Assembly (NCBI RefSeq): GCF_900095025.1
Contig: NZ_FMBK01000010.1
Span: forward strand, 62,001 to 126,000
DNA: 64,000 nt
Direction of reading: 5' to 3'
Source: Acinetobacter albensis
Lineage (GTDB): Bacteria > Pseudomonadota > Gammaproteobacteria > Pseudomonadales > Moraxellaceae
The position numbers and the translations under genes were made by a program. The notes beneath the pieces are model-generated. The model was not told where the DNA came from. It worked only from the letters and a program-made list of their open reading frames with translations, and made no database searches. This document shows positions 19,096-28,956 of this stretch, piece after piece. The stretch's first letter is position 1. Each line of letters begins with the position of its first letter.

Positions 19096-20292
19096 CTAGA
19101 AACTTGATTCTTCTTTACTTGGGTTCACTTTTTGTGTGGTTGCATCAATTTTTAAAATCAAGCTAATCATAACCGCGCACATAATTAAAGATGACCCGCC
19201 ATAACTAATAAATGGCAAGGTTAAACCTTTGGTCGGAAGCATCCCCATATTCATACCGGCGTTGACCAAAATTTGCAGCAAGAAAATAATACTGATGCCA
19301 TAGGCCAAATAGCCGGCACGTAAATATTGATTTTGTAGGGCACGATGACCAATTTTGATACAACAAACCAGCATTGAAAAAGACAATACCAACACGGTGC
19401 TAATGCCCATAAAACCAAACTCTTCACCTAAAATCGCCAGCATAAAGTCTGTATGGGCTTCAGGAAGATAAGCCATTTTTTGGATACTATGTCCAAGCCC
19501 CACTCCGACCCACTCACCTCGTCCAAAAGCCATTAAAGCATTGGACAGTTGATAGCCTGTGCCTAGCGGATCTGCCCACGGATCGGTAAAGGATAAAGCA
19601 CGTTGCAAACGGTAAGGCTCGAACACAATCGCGACAACCAAACCAATAATAATCGCCCCCATGAAAATGATAAATTGGATCGGCGGCGCACCTGCCAAAA
19701 AGAACACGCCTAAAATCATCAAGACAATCACTGCTGTTGCGCCCAAATCTGGTTCAGCCAGAATCAAACCGACGGTGATCACCATCACTGCACCTAAACG
19801 AAACAGTCCAGATAGATTATTACGTACCTCTTCTGCCCTACGTACCACGTAATCAGCCGTAAAAATGGCCATCATGACTTTAGCAACTTCCGAGGCCTGT
19901 AAAGTAAAGCCTGCTATACGAATCCAACGGGTTGAACCGTTCACTTCTGTCCCGACAACCAATACGACCCCCAACAACAAAATGGTCATTAACCACAATG
20001 GGAAGGTATTATTGAACCAAATATTCAGCGACACTTTATAAACTAAAAATGCAGCAATGGCAGCCACCAAAATCGATATTCCATGTCTGATCACAAAGTG
20101 AAATGGATTTTCATGCAAGCGGTCAGCATACGGCATGGATGCAGAAGCCACCATGATGGAGCCAATACAGAGTAAGGCAATCACACAAAAAATAAGTACA
20201 TTGCGTGAGGTCATTTCAGCAGGAATTTTTGGTCCCCACGTATTATAAACCTGATTAATTTTATTTATGGTCGCCTGAGCTAAGCCAGCCAT
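19096..20292 (-). CDS. ftsW: Peptidoglycan glycosyltransferase FtsW
   Basis: A 398-residue SEDS-family protein with about ten membrane helices. FtsW polymerises septal peptidoglycan from lipid II together with FtsI. Typical motifs are GSTRWIRIAGFTLQASEVAKV, the GEEFGF loop and the C-terminal PTKGLTLPFISYGGSS. A GGAAAG ribosome site precedes the ATG. It follows murD by 21 bases on the same strand, so both are probably one transcript. Here the pair stands apart from the rest of the division and cell wall cluster, which in many bacteria is continuous. Confidence 0.96.
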   Translation of the reverse strand: MAGLAQATINKINQVYNTWGPKIPAEMTSRNVLIFCVIALLCIGSIMVASASMPYADRLHENPFHFVIRHGISILVAAIAAFLVYKVSLNIWFNNTFPLWLMTILLLGVVLVVGTEVNGSTRWIRIAGFTLQASEVAKVMMAIFTADYVVRRAEEVRNNLSGLFRLGAVMVITVGLILAEPDLGATAVIVLMILGVFFLAGAPPIQFIIFMGAIIIGLVVAIVFEPYRLQRALSFTDPWADPLGTGYQLSNALMAFGRGEWVGVGLGHSIQKMAYLPEAHTDFMLAILGEEFGFMGISTVLVLSFSMLVCCIKIGHRALQNQYLRAGYLAYGISIIFLLQILVNAGMNMGMLPTKGLTLPFISYGGSSLIMCAVMISLILKIDATTQKVNPSKEESSF

Positions 20293-20313
20293 ACAACTTT
20301 CCTTATCATTCTT

Positions 20314-21702
<1,389 letters not shown>

Positions 21703-21768
21703 TTAGCACTTTGCTGTTTTGAATGCTTTTTCTGTTTTGACTTTATCTGCCTTTTTTTGTGTCAGTGC

Positions 21769-21804
21769 GTAAAAAAACCGTCATAAAGATGACGGTTTTT
21801 TTAA
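21769..21804 (-). terminator. Intrinsic terminator after the feo operon
   Basis: A perfect 7-bp core CCGTCAT / ATGACGG with a 4-base loop is extended by A/T pairs and flanked by runs of A and T on both sides. On the minus strand it lies 20 bases after the last gene of the feo operon. Confidence 0.88.
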
Positions 21805-21823
21805 ATCAGGACAAACTTGCGTT

Positions 21824-22075
21824 TTATTTCCATTTTACTGCTTGGATTTCTGGCTGTTTTACTGTCTTTTCTTCAGTAACCGCACAGCCACAACCTCCAC
21901 CACAACCTGAAACCTCAGCCGGCTTTAACCATTTTGCCAAGGTGAGCCAACCCTGTTTATTACACAAATTAGATAAGTGCATAAAGACTGAATTTGCACT
22001 TGTAGGAAATACTTTTTTGAACACCACAATCGTGCTCCATATTACCAGTACAGCAACTATAATTACTTCTATCAT
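21824..22075 (-). CDS. FeoB-associated Cys-rich membrane protein
   Basis: An 83-residue protein with one N-terminal membrane helix (about residues 2-20) and a glycine/cysteine cluster near residue 57 (SGCGGGCGCAV). This is the layout of FeoB-associated Cys-rich proteins. Such small proteins are thought to help ferrous iron transport, by analogy with FeoC, but their role is not proven. It follows feoB by 38 bases on the same strand and precedes the operon terminator. The Cys cluster could bind iron or an iron-sulfur centre; this is inference. Confidence 0.8.
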   Translation of the reverse strand: MIEVIIVAVLVIWSTIVVFKKVFPTSANSVFMHLSNLCNKQGWLTLAKWLKPAEVSGCGGGCGCAVTEEKTVKQPEIQAVKWK

Positions 22076-22113
22076 TTCAATCTCCGCTCGCTGTTATTTT
22101 GAATCAACGTCAC

Positions 22114-23970
22114 TTAACCCCAATAATGCGATGCAACTTGATAGGTGAGAAAAGACATCAAATAGGCCAAACCAAATAAATAGGCCGTCATAAAACTGAC
22201 TGTTTTCCATGAACCCGTTTCACGTTTTACTGTAGCCAAAGTCGCTAGACAATGCGGGGCATAAATAAACCACACCAAAAGTGAAAGACCAGTAGCCAGT
22301 GACCAACCCAAGCTCCCATCACTGCTGATAATAGAGGATAGACCTTGTGATATGGCATCATCATCTGTTGCAGACAAGGCATATACCGTACCAAGTGCAG
22401 CCACAACAACTTCACGTGCGGCCATCGCAGGAATTAACGCAATACAGATTTGCCAGTTAAAACCCAGCGGTGCAAAAATCGGTTGCATGACATGACCCAG
22501 CATACCCGCCAGAGAATAATCAATCGCAGGTAAAGTCGCACCTTCAGGTGGTTGAGGGAAAGTACACAAAAACCAAAGTAAAATTGAAAGCGCAAAGATG
22601 ATGCCACCGACGCGTTTTAAGAAAATTTTGGCACGATCTAGCAAACCGATCCAAAGACTTTTTATATCAGGAAAACGATAACTCGGTAGTTCCATCAACA
22701 ACATATGCTGAGACTTATCTTTTTGGAAAAATTTCAGAATAAACGAGACTACTAGTGCACTCACAATTCCAGCCATGTATAAAGCAAACAAGACCAGACC
22801 TTGTAAATTGAAAATACCCCACACCATATATTCAGGAATGAACGCAGCAATCAATAAAGCATAAACAGGGAGTCGTGCCGAACACGTCATTAAAGGTGCA
22901 ACAAAAATTGTGGTCAGGCGGTCACGTGGATCGCTAATACTGCGTGTGGCCATAATGCCGGGCACAGCACAGGCAAAACTAGATAATAAAGGAATAAAAG
23001 CACGACCACTTAAGCCTGCCTTAAACATCAATTTATCTAATAGGAAAGCTGCGCGGGGCAAATATCCAGATTCTTCTAACACTAAAATGAAGAAAAATAG
23101 AATCAAAATTTGTGGTAAGAATACGACCACACCACCAGCGCCTGCAATGACACCATCCACCACCAAACTGTTTAAGAGTGGATGTGAGATATGCTGTCCA
23201 ATAAATTCCCCCAACCAACCAAAGAACGTCTCGATCCCATCCATAAATGGTGCAGCCCAAGCAAAGACCGCTTGGAAAACCACAAACATCATGACCGCGA
23301 GACTCACCAGTCCCAAGACTGGATGTAAAAAGATTTTATCTAAAAAATCTGAGCGCTTATCTTCTTCATCGACTGAGTTGACCACATCATGCAAAATTGT
23401 CTCAATTTTATGATGATTATTTCCTTTTAAACCACTCAGTTCAGTATGAGGAATCGAATATTTAGCTTGATCAAGTGCGCTCATCAGGTTTTCAATGCCT
23501 GAATTTCGCACTGCCACCGTTTCTACTACTGGAATCCCTAAGCGTTCTGAAAGTTTTTGGGTATTAATTTGCATGCCACGACGACGTGCTTCATCCATCA
23601 TATTGAGGACAAGTAAAATTGGACGACCCAATTCAATCATTTCTAGGACTAAACCTAAATGTAATTTGAGGTTGGTTGCATCCACCACACACAAGAATGC
23701 ATCTTGTTGTTTTTCTTCTGTAATTTTACCTTGAACGACATCGCGGGTAATGGCTTCATCTGGACTGGTAGCATCTAAGCTATAAGTTCCGGGCAAATCC
23801 AGAACACGAACCGCTTGACCAGAAGGTAAATTAAACTGTCCAACCTTACGTTCGACGGTCACACCAGCATAATTAGCAACTTTCTGACGGGTGCCTGTCA
23901 AGTGATTGAACAAGGAAGTTTTACCACAGTTTGGGTTACCAACTAAGGCAATACGTAGCGCATCACTCAT
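22114..23970 (-). CDS. feoB: Ferrous iron transporter FeoB
   Basis: A 618-residue inner-membrane iron(II) transporter. The N-terminal G domain has GNPNCGKTSLFN (G1), the DLPGTYSL switch (G3) and LNMMDEA (G4). A linker follows, then the membrane domain with two Gate repeats and about eight or more helices (residues 215-615). It is shorter than the 773-residue E. coli FeoB, which is common in this lineage. Its ATG overlaps the feoA stop codon by four bases (ATGA), so the two are translationally coupled. Confidence 0.96.
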   Translation of the reverse strand: MSDALRIALVGNPNCGKTSLFNHLTGTRQKVANYAGVTVERKVGQFNLPSGQAVRVLDLPGTYSLDATSPDEAITRDVVQGKITEEKQQDAFLCVVDATNLKLHLGLVLEMIELGRPILLVLNMMDEARRRGMQINTQKLSERLGIPVVETVAVRNSGIENLMSALDQAKYSIPHTELSGLKGNNHHKIETILHDVVNSVDEEDKRSDFLDKIFLHPVLGLVSLAVMMFVVFQAVFAWAAPFMDGIETFFGWLGEFIGQHISHPLLNSLVVDGVIAGAGGVVVFLPQILILFFFILVLEESGYLPRAAFLLDKLMFKAGLSGRAFIPLLSSFACAVPGIMATRSISDPRDRLTTIFVAPLMTCSARLPVYALLIAAFIPEYMVWGIFNLQGLVLFALYMAGIVSALVVSFILKFFQKDKSQHMLLMELPSYRFPDIKSLWIGLLDRAKIFLKRVGGIIFALSILLWFLCTFPQPPEGATLPAIDYSLAGMLGHVMQPIFAPLGFNWQICIALIPAMAAREVVVAALGTVYALSATDDDAISQGLSSIISSDGSLGWSLATGLSLLVWFIYAPHCLATLATVKRETGSWKTVSFMTAYLFGLAYLMSFLTYQVASHYWG

Positions 23971-24230
23971 GTCGGCACCCCATCAAGATGTATGTCAATT
24001 TTTTCAGCTTCAACTTTACGCAGTGCGAATCGGGTAAATCCAACTTGAATCAAAATTGGGTCTCCCCCAAAAATACCTTTGGTAATCACTTGTACTTTTG
24101 TACCAGGAACAAAACCTAATGTCTCTAAACGGCTTGCAACCAAATCTTGTTCAGAAATGCCCGCTTCCAAAGTTCGATTAACTTTGCTAATTATCGCCGT
24201 TTGTTTCACTTTTAAATCAGATAAACGCAC
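23967..24230 (-). CDS. feoA: Ferrous iron transport protein A
   Basis: A small SH3-like protein of about 87 residues that partners FeoB in the cytoplasm. It shows ETLGFVPGTKVQVI and GGDPILIQVGFTRFALR, typical of the FeoA fold. The start is taken as the GTG that gives MRLSDLK, the usual family N-terminus, with GGGA nine bases upstream. A TTG five codons earlier is possible but has no ribosome site. Two Fur-box-like sites precede the gene. Confidence 0.93.
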   Translation of the reverse strand: MRLSDLKVKQTAIISKVNRTLEAGISEQDLVASRLETLGFVPGTKVQVITKGIFGGDPILIQVGFTRFALRKVEAEKIDIHLDGVPT

Positions 24231-24268
24231 TACATCTAATCCCAAAATATTTTAACCAGTATACAAAC

Positions 24269-24313
24269 AAATGAGAATAATTACCAAATAAGGTTTGATT
24301 CTAATTCTCATCT
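24269..24313 (-). promoter_or_regulatory. Two Fur-box-like sites upstream of feoA
   Basis: AAATGAGAATAATTACCAA (24269-24287) and TTGATTCTAATTCTCATCT (24295-24313) both resemble the Fur consensus, which is built of repeated GATAAT units; the second is best read on the opposite strand. They lie 40-80 bases before feoA, where an iron-loaded Fur repressor would block transcription. The assignment is by motif and context. Confidence 0.65.
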
Positions 24314-24400
24314 TGCACTGATGCATCGACTTTATTCAGGAATTGTTCTAAATTAATCTATACCAAGAAAACTTGGATGTTCATTCAATGTAGACCTCAT

Positions 24401-25318
24401 ATGCTCAATAAAAAACCTCGAATACCAGCACCCGTAAACATTCCTAAACATTTAAGTTTTTTGCAGGGTTTTCGAGATTATCTAATTTCACAAACTGTGA
24501 GTCCACACACCCGGAATGCTTATCTCTCTGATTTAATTCAAGCAAGTGAATGCCATTCCAATCATATGCCACTGTGGTCAGGAGACGATATTTCAGATGT
24601 TTTACTAGCCTTAACCAAACAGGGCAAAAGCCCGCGTTCGATTGCGCGTGCCCTTTCCGCACTACGTTGTTTTTACAAGTTTTTACGTGAACAAAAATTA
24701 CGTTCAGACAATCCCGTAGCGACCCATAAAACCCCAAAGATTGGACGCGCGTTACCCAAAGATATTTCTGAACAAGAAGTCGAAGCTTTGATTCATGCAC
24801 CCGACATTGAAACGGCTTTAGGTTTACGCGATCGTGCCATGCTTGAAGTACTTTATGCCTGTGGTTTACGAGTGACCGAATTACTCAATTTACGGCTTGA
24901 ATTGATTAATTTAAAGCAAGGTTATTTGCGTATTGTCGGTAAAGGCAATAAAGAACGCTTGGTGCCTTTAGGTCAAGTTGCCTGTGATTGGATTGAACAA
25001 TATTTACATCAAGCACGACCACAGTTATATAAATCTGCAACAGATTATGTATTTTTAACTCAGCATGGCGGTATCATGAGTCGGCAAAATTTTTGGTATG
25101 CGATTAAAAAATATGCCTTACAAGCGGGTGTTCAAGCTGAACTTTCACCCCACACATTGAGACATGCTTTTGCCACACATTTGCTCAATCATGGCGCAGA
25201 CTTACGGGTTGTACAAATGTTGCTTGGTCATAGTGATTTATCTACGACCCAAATTTATACTCATGTCGCTCAAGTTCGCATGCAACAATTACACGCACAA
25301 CATCATCCTCGCGCTTAG
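24401..25318 (+). CDS. xerD: Site-specific tyrosine recombinase XerD
   Basis: A tyrosine recombinase of about 305 residues that works with XerC at dif to resolve chromosome dimers. The catalytic set is visible: Arg in CGLRVTELL (about residue 156), Lys in GKGNKER, His-X-X-Arg in SPHTLRHAFATHLL, His in LLGHSDLS and Tyr in TTQIYTHV (about 286). The C-terminal end HVAQVRMQQLHAQHHPRA is XerD-like rather than XerC-like. A longer start eight codons upstream is possible. A DsbC-like gene follows, as dsbC follows xerD in E. coli. Confidence 0.93.
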   Translation: MLNKKPRIPAPVNIPKHLSFLQGFRDYLISQTVSPHTRNAYLSDLIQASECHSNHMPLWSGDDISDVLLALTKQGKSPRSIARALSALRCFYKFLREQKLRSDNPVATHKTPKIGRALPKDISEQEVEALIHAPDIETALGLRDRAMLEVLYACGLRVTELLNLRLELINLKQGYLRIVGKGNKERLVPLGQVACDWIEQYLHQARPQLYKSATDYVFLTQHGGIMSRQNFWYAIKKYALQAGVQAELSPHTLRHAFATHLLNHGADLRVVQMLLGHSDLSTTQIYTHVAQVRMQQLHAQHHPRA

Positions 25319-25423
25319 CGGTTTTTTTAATCTATGTTCTACGACCAAGAAGTGTTAACGAGCAGTGCTTTTTTTTTGCTATGCTAAGCCACCTGTTTTC
25401 TTTATCGCTTAAAAGGGTTATTT

Positions 25424-26236
25424 ATGTTATTTACCCGCTCAAAAATTTTGATTGCATGCACCTTAGCCAGCAGTCTCGCAATTACGGCTTGTTCAAATTC
25501 AAATAATGATGACAAGCAAAGTCCTTTAACGGCAAGTACACCTGCAACAGGTGAAGCGTCTAATCTTTCTGAACGTAATGCACAACAACGCCTGATGAAT
25601 ACCTTGCAACAGCACTTTAAAAAAGCCAGCATCAATGCCAAAGTTTTAGATATTAAAGCCACTGAAGTGCCTAGTTTGTATTGGGTCAATCTTGAAGGCA
25701 TGTCTTCTGTATATGCTACAGCAGATGGTCAATACATTATTCAAGGCGATGTGCTGCGCTTAGGCGACAGCAAGATTCACAATGTCAGTGAAAACTTACA
25801 ATCTGAAGCCAATAAAAAGTTGCTTGCCAACTTAAAAACAGAAGATTTATTGGTGTATAAAGCAAAAGGTAAGACCAAACATGTAGTCTATGTCTTTACG
25901 GATGCAAGTTGCCCATATTGTCATAAACTTCATGAACACCTAAATGACATTAACGCTAAGGGTATCGAAGTCCGTTATATTGCTTGGCCGCGTGGTGAAC
26001 AATTCATGCCAGCCATGGAAAGTGTCTGGTGTAGCGCAGACCGTCAAGCGGCTTTTGACCAAGCTATTACTGGTGCACCTTTACCACCTGCGACCTGTAA
26101 AAATCCTGTAAAAGAGCAGTATCAACTTGGATTAAATATGGGTGTAAATGGTACACCTGCCATTTATAATGCAGAAGGTGTGTATTTGGGTGGTTACCTT
26201 TCTCCTGAAGAATTGGTAGAACGTTTAAATAACTAA
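25424..26236 (+). CDS. dsbC: DsbC-like thiol:disulfide interchange lipoprotein
   Basis: A 270-residue protein with a lipoprotein signal (lipobox ending at Cys23, AITACSN), a DsbC-type N-terminal dimerisation region (about residues 55-135) and a thioredoxin fold with the active site CPYC (C163, C166). DsbC-type proteins rearrange wrong disulfides in the periplasm. CPYC differs from the CGYC of E. coli DsbC, and the lipid anchor is also unlike E. coli DsbC, which is soluble. It follows xerD as in E. coli. The role as isomerase is inferred from domain layout and context. Confidence 0.85.
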   Translation: MLFTRSKILIACTLASSLAITACSNSNNDDKQSPLTASTPATGEASNLSERNAQQRLMNTLQQHFKKASINAKVLDIKATEVPSLYWVNLEGMSSVYATADGQYIIQGDVLRLGDSKIHNVSENLQSEANKKLLANLKTEDLLVYKAKGKTKHVVYVFTDASCPYCHKLHEHLNDINAKGIEVRYIAWPRGEQFMPAMESVWCSADRQAAFDQAITGAPLPPATCKNPVKEQYQLGLNMGVNGTPAIYNAEGVYLGGYLSPEELVERLNN

Positions 26237-26359
26237 TTTTTATTCGTTAATTTACTTATTTTTATAGTTGAAGATAAAATTATTTCTTTCCTAGAGTCTG
26301 ATGCTTTTTTTAGCTATGATCTAGGATTGCTTAAAATTGATTAGATATTGGAGTATGAC

Positions 26360-27664
26360 GTGAAACCAGTTCGTCTGGCAATCCTAGGTCTTGGTACTGT
26401 AGGTGTTGGTGCCCTTAAACTATTAAAAGAAAATGCTGCTGAGATTAAACGTCGTACGGGTCGCGAAATTCAAATTACGCATGTCGGAACACGTCGTCCG
26501 CGTCCAGATTTAGATCTTCCAGAATCCATTCAATTAAGCGCAGATCTTCTTGAAATTGTGCGTCAGCCTGATGTCGATGTGGTGGTTGAAGTCATGGGTG
26601 GGATTCATCCTGCTTATGAAGTCATTATGGAAGCCATGAAGCATGGCAAACATATTGTGACCGCAAATAAGGCTCTACTTGCAGAACACGGTAATGAGCT
26701 GTTTAAAGCTGCAGAAGATAATGCTGTACAAATTACTTATGAAGCTGCGGTTGCTGGTGGTATCCCAATCATTAAAGTGATTCGTGAAGGATTAGCGGCA
26801 AATAGAATTGACTGGCTGGCTGGTATTATTAATGGTACAGGCAACTTCATTCTCAGTGAAATGCGTGAAAAAGGTCGTGCTTTTGAGGATGTTCTGAAAG
26901 AAGCACAAGAACTCGGTTATGCCGAAGCCGATCCAACCTTTGATGTTGAAGGTATTGACGCAGCACATAAACTGACCATTTTGGCTTCATGTGCCTTTGG
27001 TATTCCTTTGCAATTTGACAAAGTCTTTACCGAGGGAATAGCAAAAATCACCGCACAAGATGTGAAATATGCAGAAGACTTAGGTTTTCGAATCAAACAT
27101 TTAGGTATTGCACGTCGTGCAGCAACAGGAATTGAACTGCGTGTTCATCCCACACTCATTCCTGATGACCAACTGATTGCCAATGTAAATGGTGTGAAAA
27201 ATGCCATATTGGTTCAAGCCAATGCCGTCGGACCAACGTTGTATTATGGTGCAGGTGCAGGTGCAGGTCCAACTGCTTCGGCTGTAGTAGCAGATGTCGT
27301 AGATATTGTCCGTGACATCATCTATACCGAAGATGGTGCAGGGACTATTCCACAATTGGCTTTTGAAGCTTTAAGTGACCTAACTATTCTTTCACGCGAA
27401 GAAATGACGACTGGATACTACATCCGTATTAATGCTGAAGATCAAACTGGCGTTCTTGCAGATGTCACCACAATTTTAAGCCGTGCTGGAATTAGCATTG
27501 ATGCCATCATGCAGCAACCACGCTTAAAAGATTTGATTCCGATCGTGATTCTGACCGATCCTGTGATTGAGTCAAAAATGGATAAAGCGTTACAACAAAT
27601 TCAAGCATTGCCTTTCATTCATGGCGAAATTGTACGAATTCGTTTAGAATCGCTTGAAAATTAA
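26360..27664 (+). CDS. hom: Homoserine dehydrogenase
   Basis: A 434-residue NAD(P)-dependent enzyme that reduces aspartate semialdehyde to homoserine, for threonine and methionine synthesis. An N-terminal Rossmann segment (LAILGLGTVGVGAL) is followed by the catalytic domain (AAVAGGIPIIKVIREGL, INGTGNFIL, GYAEADPTFDVEG) and a C-terminal ACT domain (about residues 350-430) for feedback by threonine. Start is GTG with GGAG six bases before it; the ATG in between is out of frame. Unlike E. coli ThrA there is no fused aspartokinase. thrC follows after about 70 bases. Confidence 0.96.
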   Translation: MKPVRLAILGLGTVGVGALKLLKENAAEIKRRTGREIQITHVGTRRPRPDLDLPESIQLSADLLEIVRQPDVDVVVEVMGGIHPAYEVIMEAMKHGKHIVTANKALLAEHGNELFKAAEDNAVQITYEAAVAGGIPIIKVIREGLAANRIDWLAGIINGTGNFILSEMREKGRAFEDVLKEAQELGYAEADPTFDVEGIDAAHKLTILASCAFGIPLQFDKVFTEGIAKITAQDVKYAEDLGFRIKHLGIARRAATGIELRVHPTLIPDDQLIANVNGVKNAILVQANAVGPTLYYGAGAGAGPTASAVVADVVDIVRDIIYTEDGAGTIPQLAFEALSDLTILSREEMTTGYYIRINAEDQTGVLADVTTILSRAGISIDAIMQQPRLKDLIPIVILTDPVIESKMDKALQQIQALPFIHGEIVRIRLESLEN

Positions 27665-27687
27665 TCACGTTTTTAAACTCCTCTAAA

Positions 27688-27709
27688 TCCCCCTTTTTGA
27701 AAGGGGGGC
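27688..27709 (+). repeat. Short hairpin between hom and thrC, possible dispersed repeat
   Basis: CCCCCTTT pairs with AAAGGGGG around a 3-base loop. There is no T-run after it, so it is not a classical terminator. Its form resembles short G/C-rich hairpins I associate with Acinetobacter intergenic regions, from memory only. It may attenuate transcription or protect mRNA ends between the two genes. Confidence 0.45.
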
Positions 27710-27734
27710 TTATTCCTCATATTGGAACATCATC

Positions 27735-28880
27735 ATGTCGAATGCCAATCGTTATACTGGTTTAGTTGACCGTTATCGCGACCGTTTACCCGTGTCTGCC
27801 ACTACTCGTGCTATCTCATTAGGTGAAGGTAATACACCGCTGATTAAGCTTGAGAATATTCCACGTATTATTGGTAAAGATGTTGAAATTTATGTGAAGT
27901 ACGAAGGCTTAAATCCAACGGGCTCATTTAAAGACCGTGGCATGACCATGGCTGTGACCAAAGCCGTGGAAGAAGGCTCTAAAGCAATTATCTGTGCCTC
28001 AACTGGTAATACTTCTGCTGCTGCTGCTGCTTATGCTGCACGCGCAGGAATTAAAGCATTTGTTTTAATTCCAGAAGGTAAAATTGCCATGGGTAAAATG
28101 GCACAGGCGATGATGTATGGTGCAATCACCATGCAAATTCGTGGTAACTTCGATGATGGCATGCGTCTGGTCAAAGAAGTTGCAGATCAAGCTCCTGTAA
28201 CGATTGTAAATTCTATCAATCCGTATCGTTTGCAGGGTCAAAAAACCATTGCCTATGAAATTTTTGAAGCTTTAGGTCGTGCGCCTGATTATCACTGCTT
28301 ACCAGTCGGTAATGCAGGTAATATCACTGCACACTGGATGGGTTATACAGAAGCGGTAGCCAATCAACCTGCTGATCAATTTGAACAAGTGATTTATGAT
28401 GCGGCAACCGATGCTTTCACCGGTCCTAAACCTGAAGGCTTACCTATCATGGTGGGTTATCAAGCAGATGGTGCTGCTCCTTTTTTACGTGGTGCTCCTG
28501 TTGAACATCCTGAAACAGTCGCAACTGCGATTCGTATCGGCAATCCGCAAAGCTGGAATCATGCCAAAGCAGTCGTACGCGACTCGAAAGGTTGGTTTGA
28601 TGAATTAAAAGACAGTGAAATTTTAGAAGCGCAACGCTTACTTTCAATGTATGAAGGTGTATTCGTTGAACCTGCTTCTGCTGCTTCTATCGGCGGTGCA
28701 ATCCGTGATATTAAAGCAGGTAAAATTGCTGAAGGCTCTGTTATTGTCTGTACCGTAACAGGAAATGGTTTGAAGGATCCAGATACTGCAATTAAACAGT
28801 GTTCTGATGCAGTTATGCTGACCATTGATGCCACTATGAATGATGTAAAAACTTCAATTCTTTCTAATATGGACCAATAA
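27735..28880 (+). CDS. thrC: Threonine synthase
   Basis: A 381-residue PLP enzyme that converts O-phosphohomoserine to threonine, the last step of the pathway. The PLP lysine lies in NPTGSFKDRGM; CASTGNTSAAAAAYAARAG, the PVGNAGN phosphate loop and a C-terminal TVTGNGLKDPD follow. It belongs to the shorter threonine synthase class (about 350-380 residues) rather than the longer E. coli type. It is located behind hom with only a hairpin between, and a terminator follows. Confidence 0.96.
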   Translation: MSNANRYTGLVDRYRDRLPVSATTRAISLGEGNTPLIKLENIPRIIGKDVEIYVKYEGLNPTGSFKDRGMTMAVTKAVEEGSKAIICASTGNTSAAAAAYAARAGIKAFVLIPEGKIAMGKMAQAMMYGAITMQIRGNFDDGMRLVKEVADQAPVTIVNSINPYRLQGQKTIAYEIFEALGRAPDYHCLPVGNAGNITAHWMGYTEAVANQPADQFEQVIYDAATDAFTGPKPEGLPIMVGYQADGAAPFLRGAPVEHPETVATAIRIGNPQSWNHAKAVVRDSKGWFDELKDSEILEAQRLLSMYEGVFVEPASAASIGGAIRDIKAGKIAEGSVIVCTVTGNGLKDPDTAIKQCSDAVMLTIDATMNDVKTSILSNMDQ

Positions 28881-28899
28881 TTTCGATTGTATCCAACTC

Positions 28900-28933
28900 A
28901 AAAAAAGCCTCGCAATTGTGAGGCTTTTTTTTT
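28900..28933. terminator. Bidirectional terminator between thrC and pbpG
   Basis: The stem AAAAAAGCCTC / GAGGCTTTTTT with an 8-base loop has A-runs and T-runs at its ends. It serves both convergent genes. Confidence 0.9.
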
Positions 28934-28956
28934 ATAAATAAACTGAAATGATTTGA

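Noticed and set aside
19087-19110. GAATCAA/TTGATTC hairpin at the end of ftsW
   Set aside because: Only 7 bp, overlaps the coding end of ftsW and has no T-run, so it is not called as a terminator.
22910-23413. A 167-codon frame antisense to feoB
   Set aside because: Shadow of feoB codon usage; feoB is a clear full-length homologue on the other strand.
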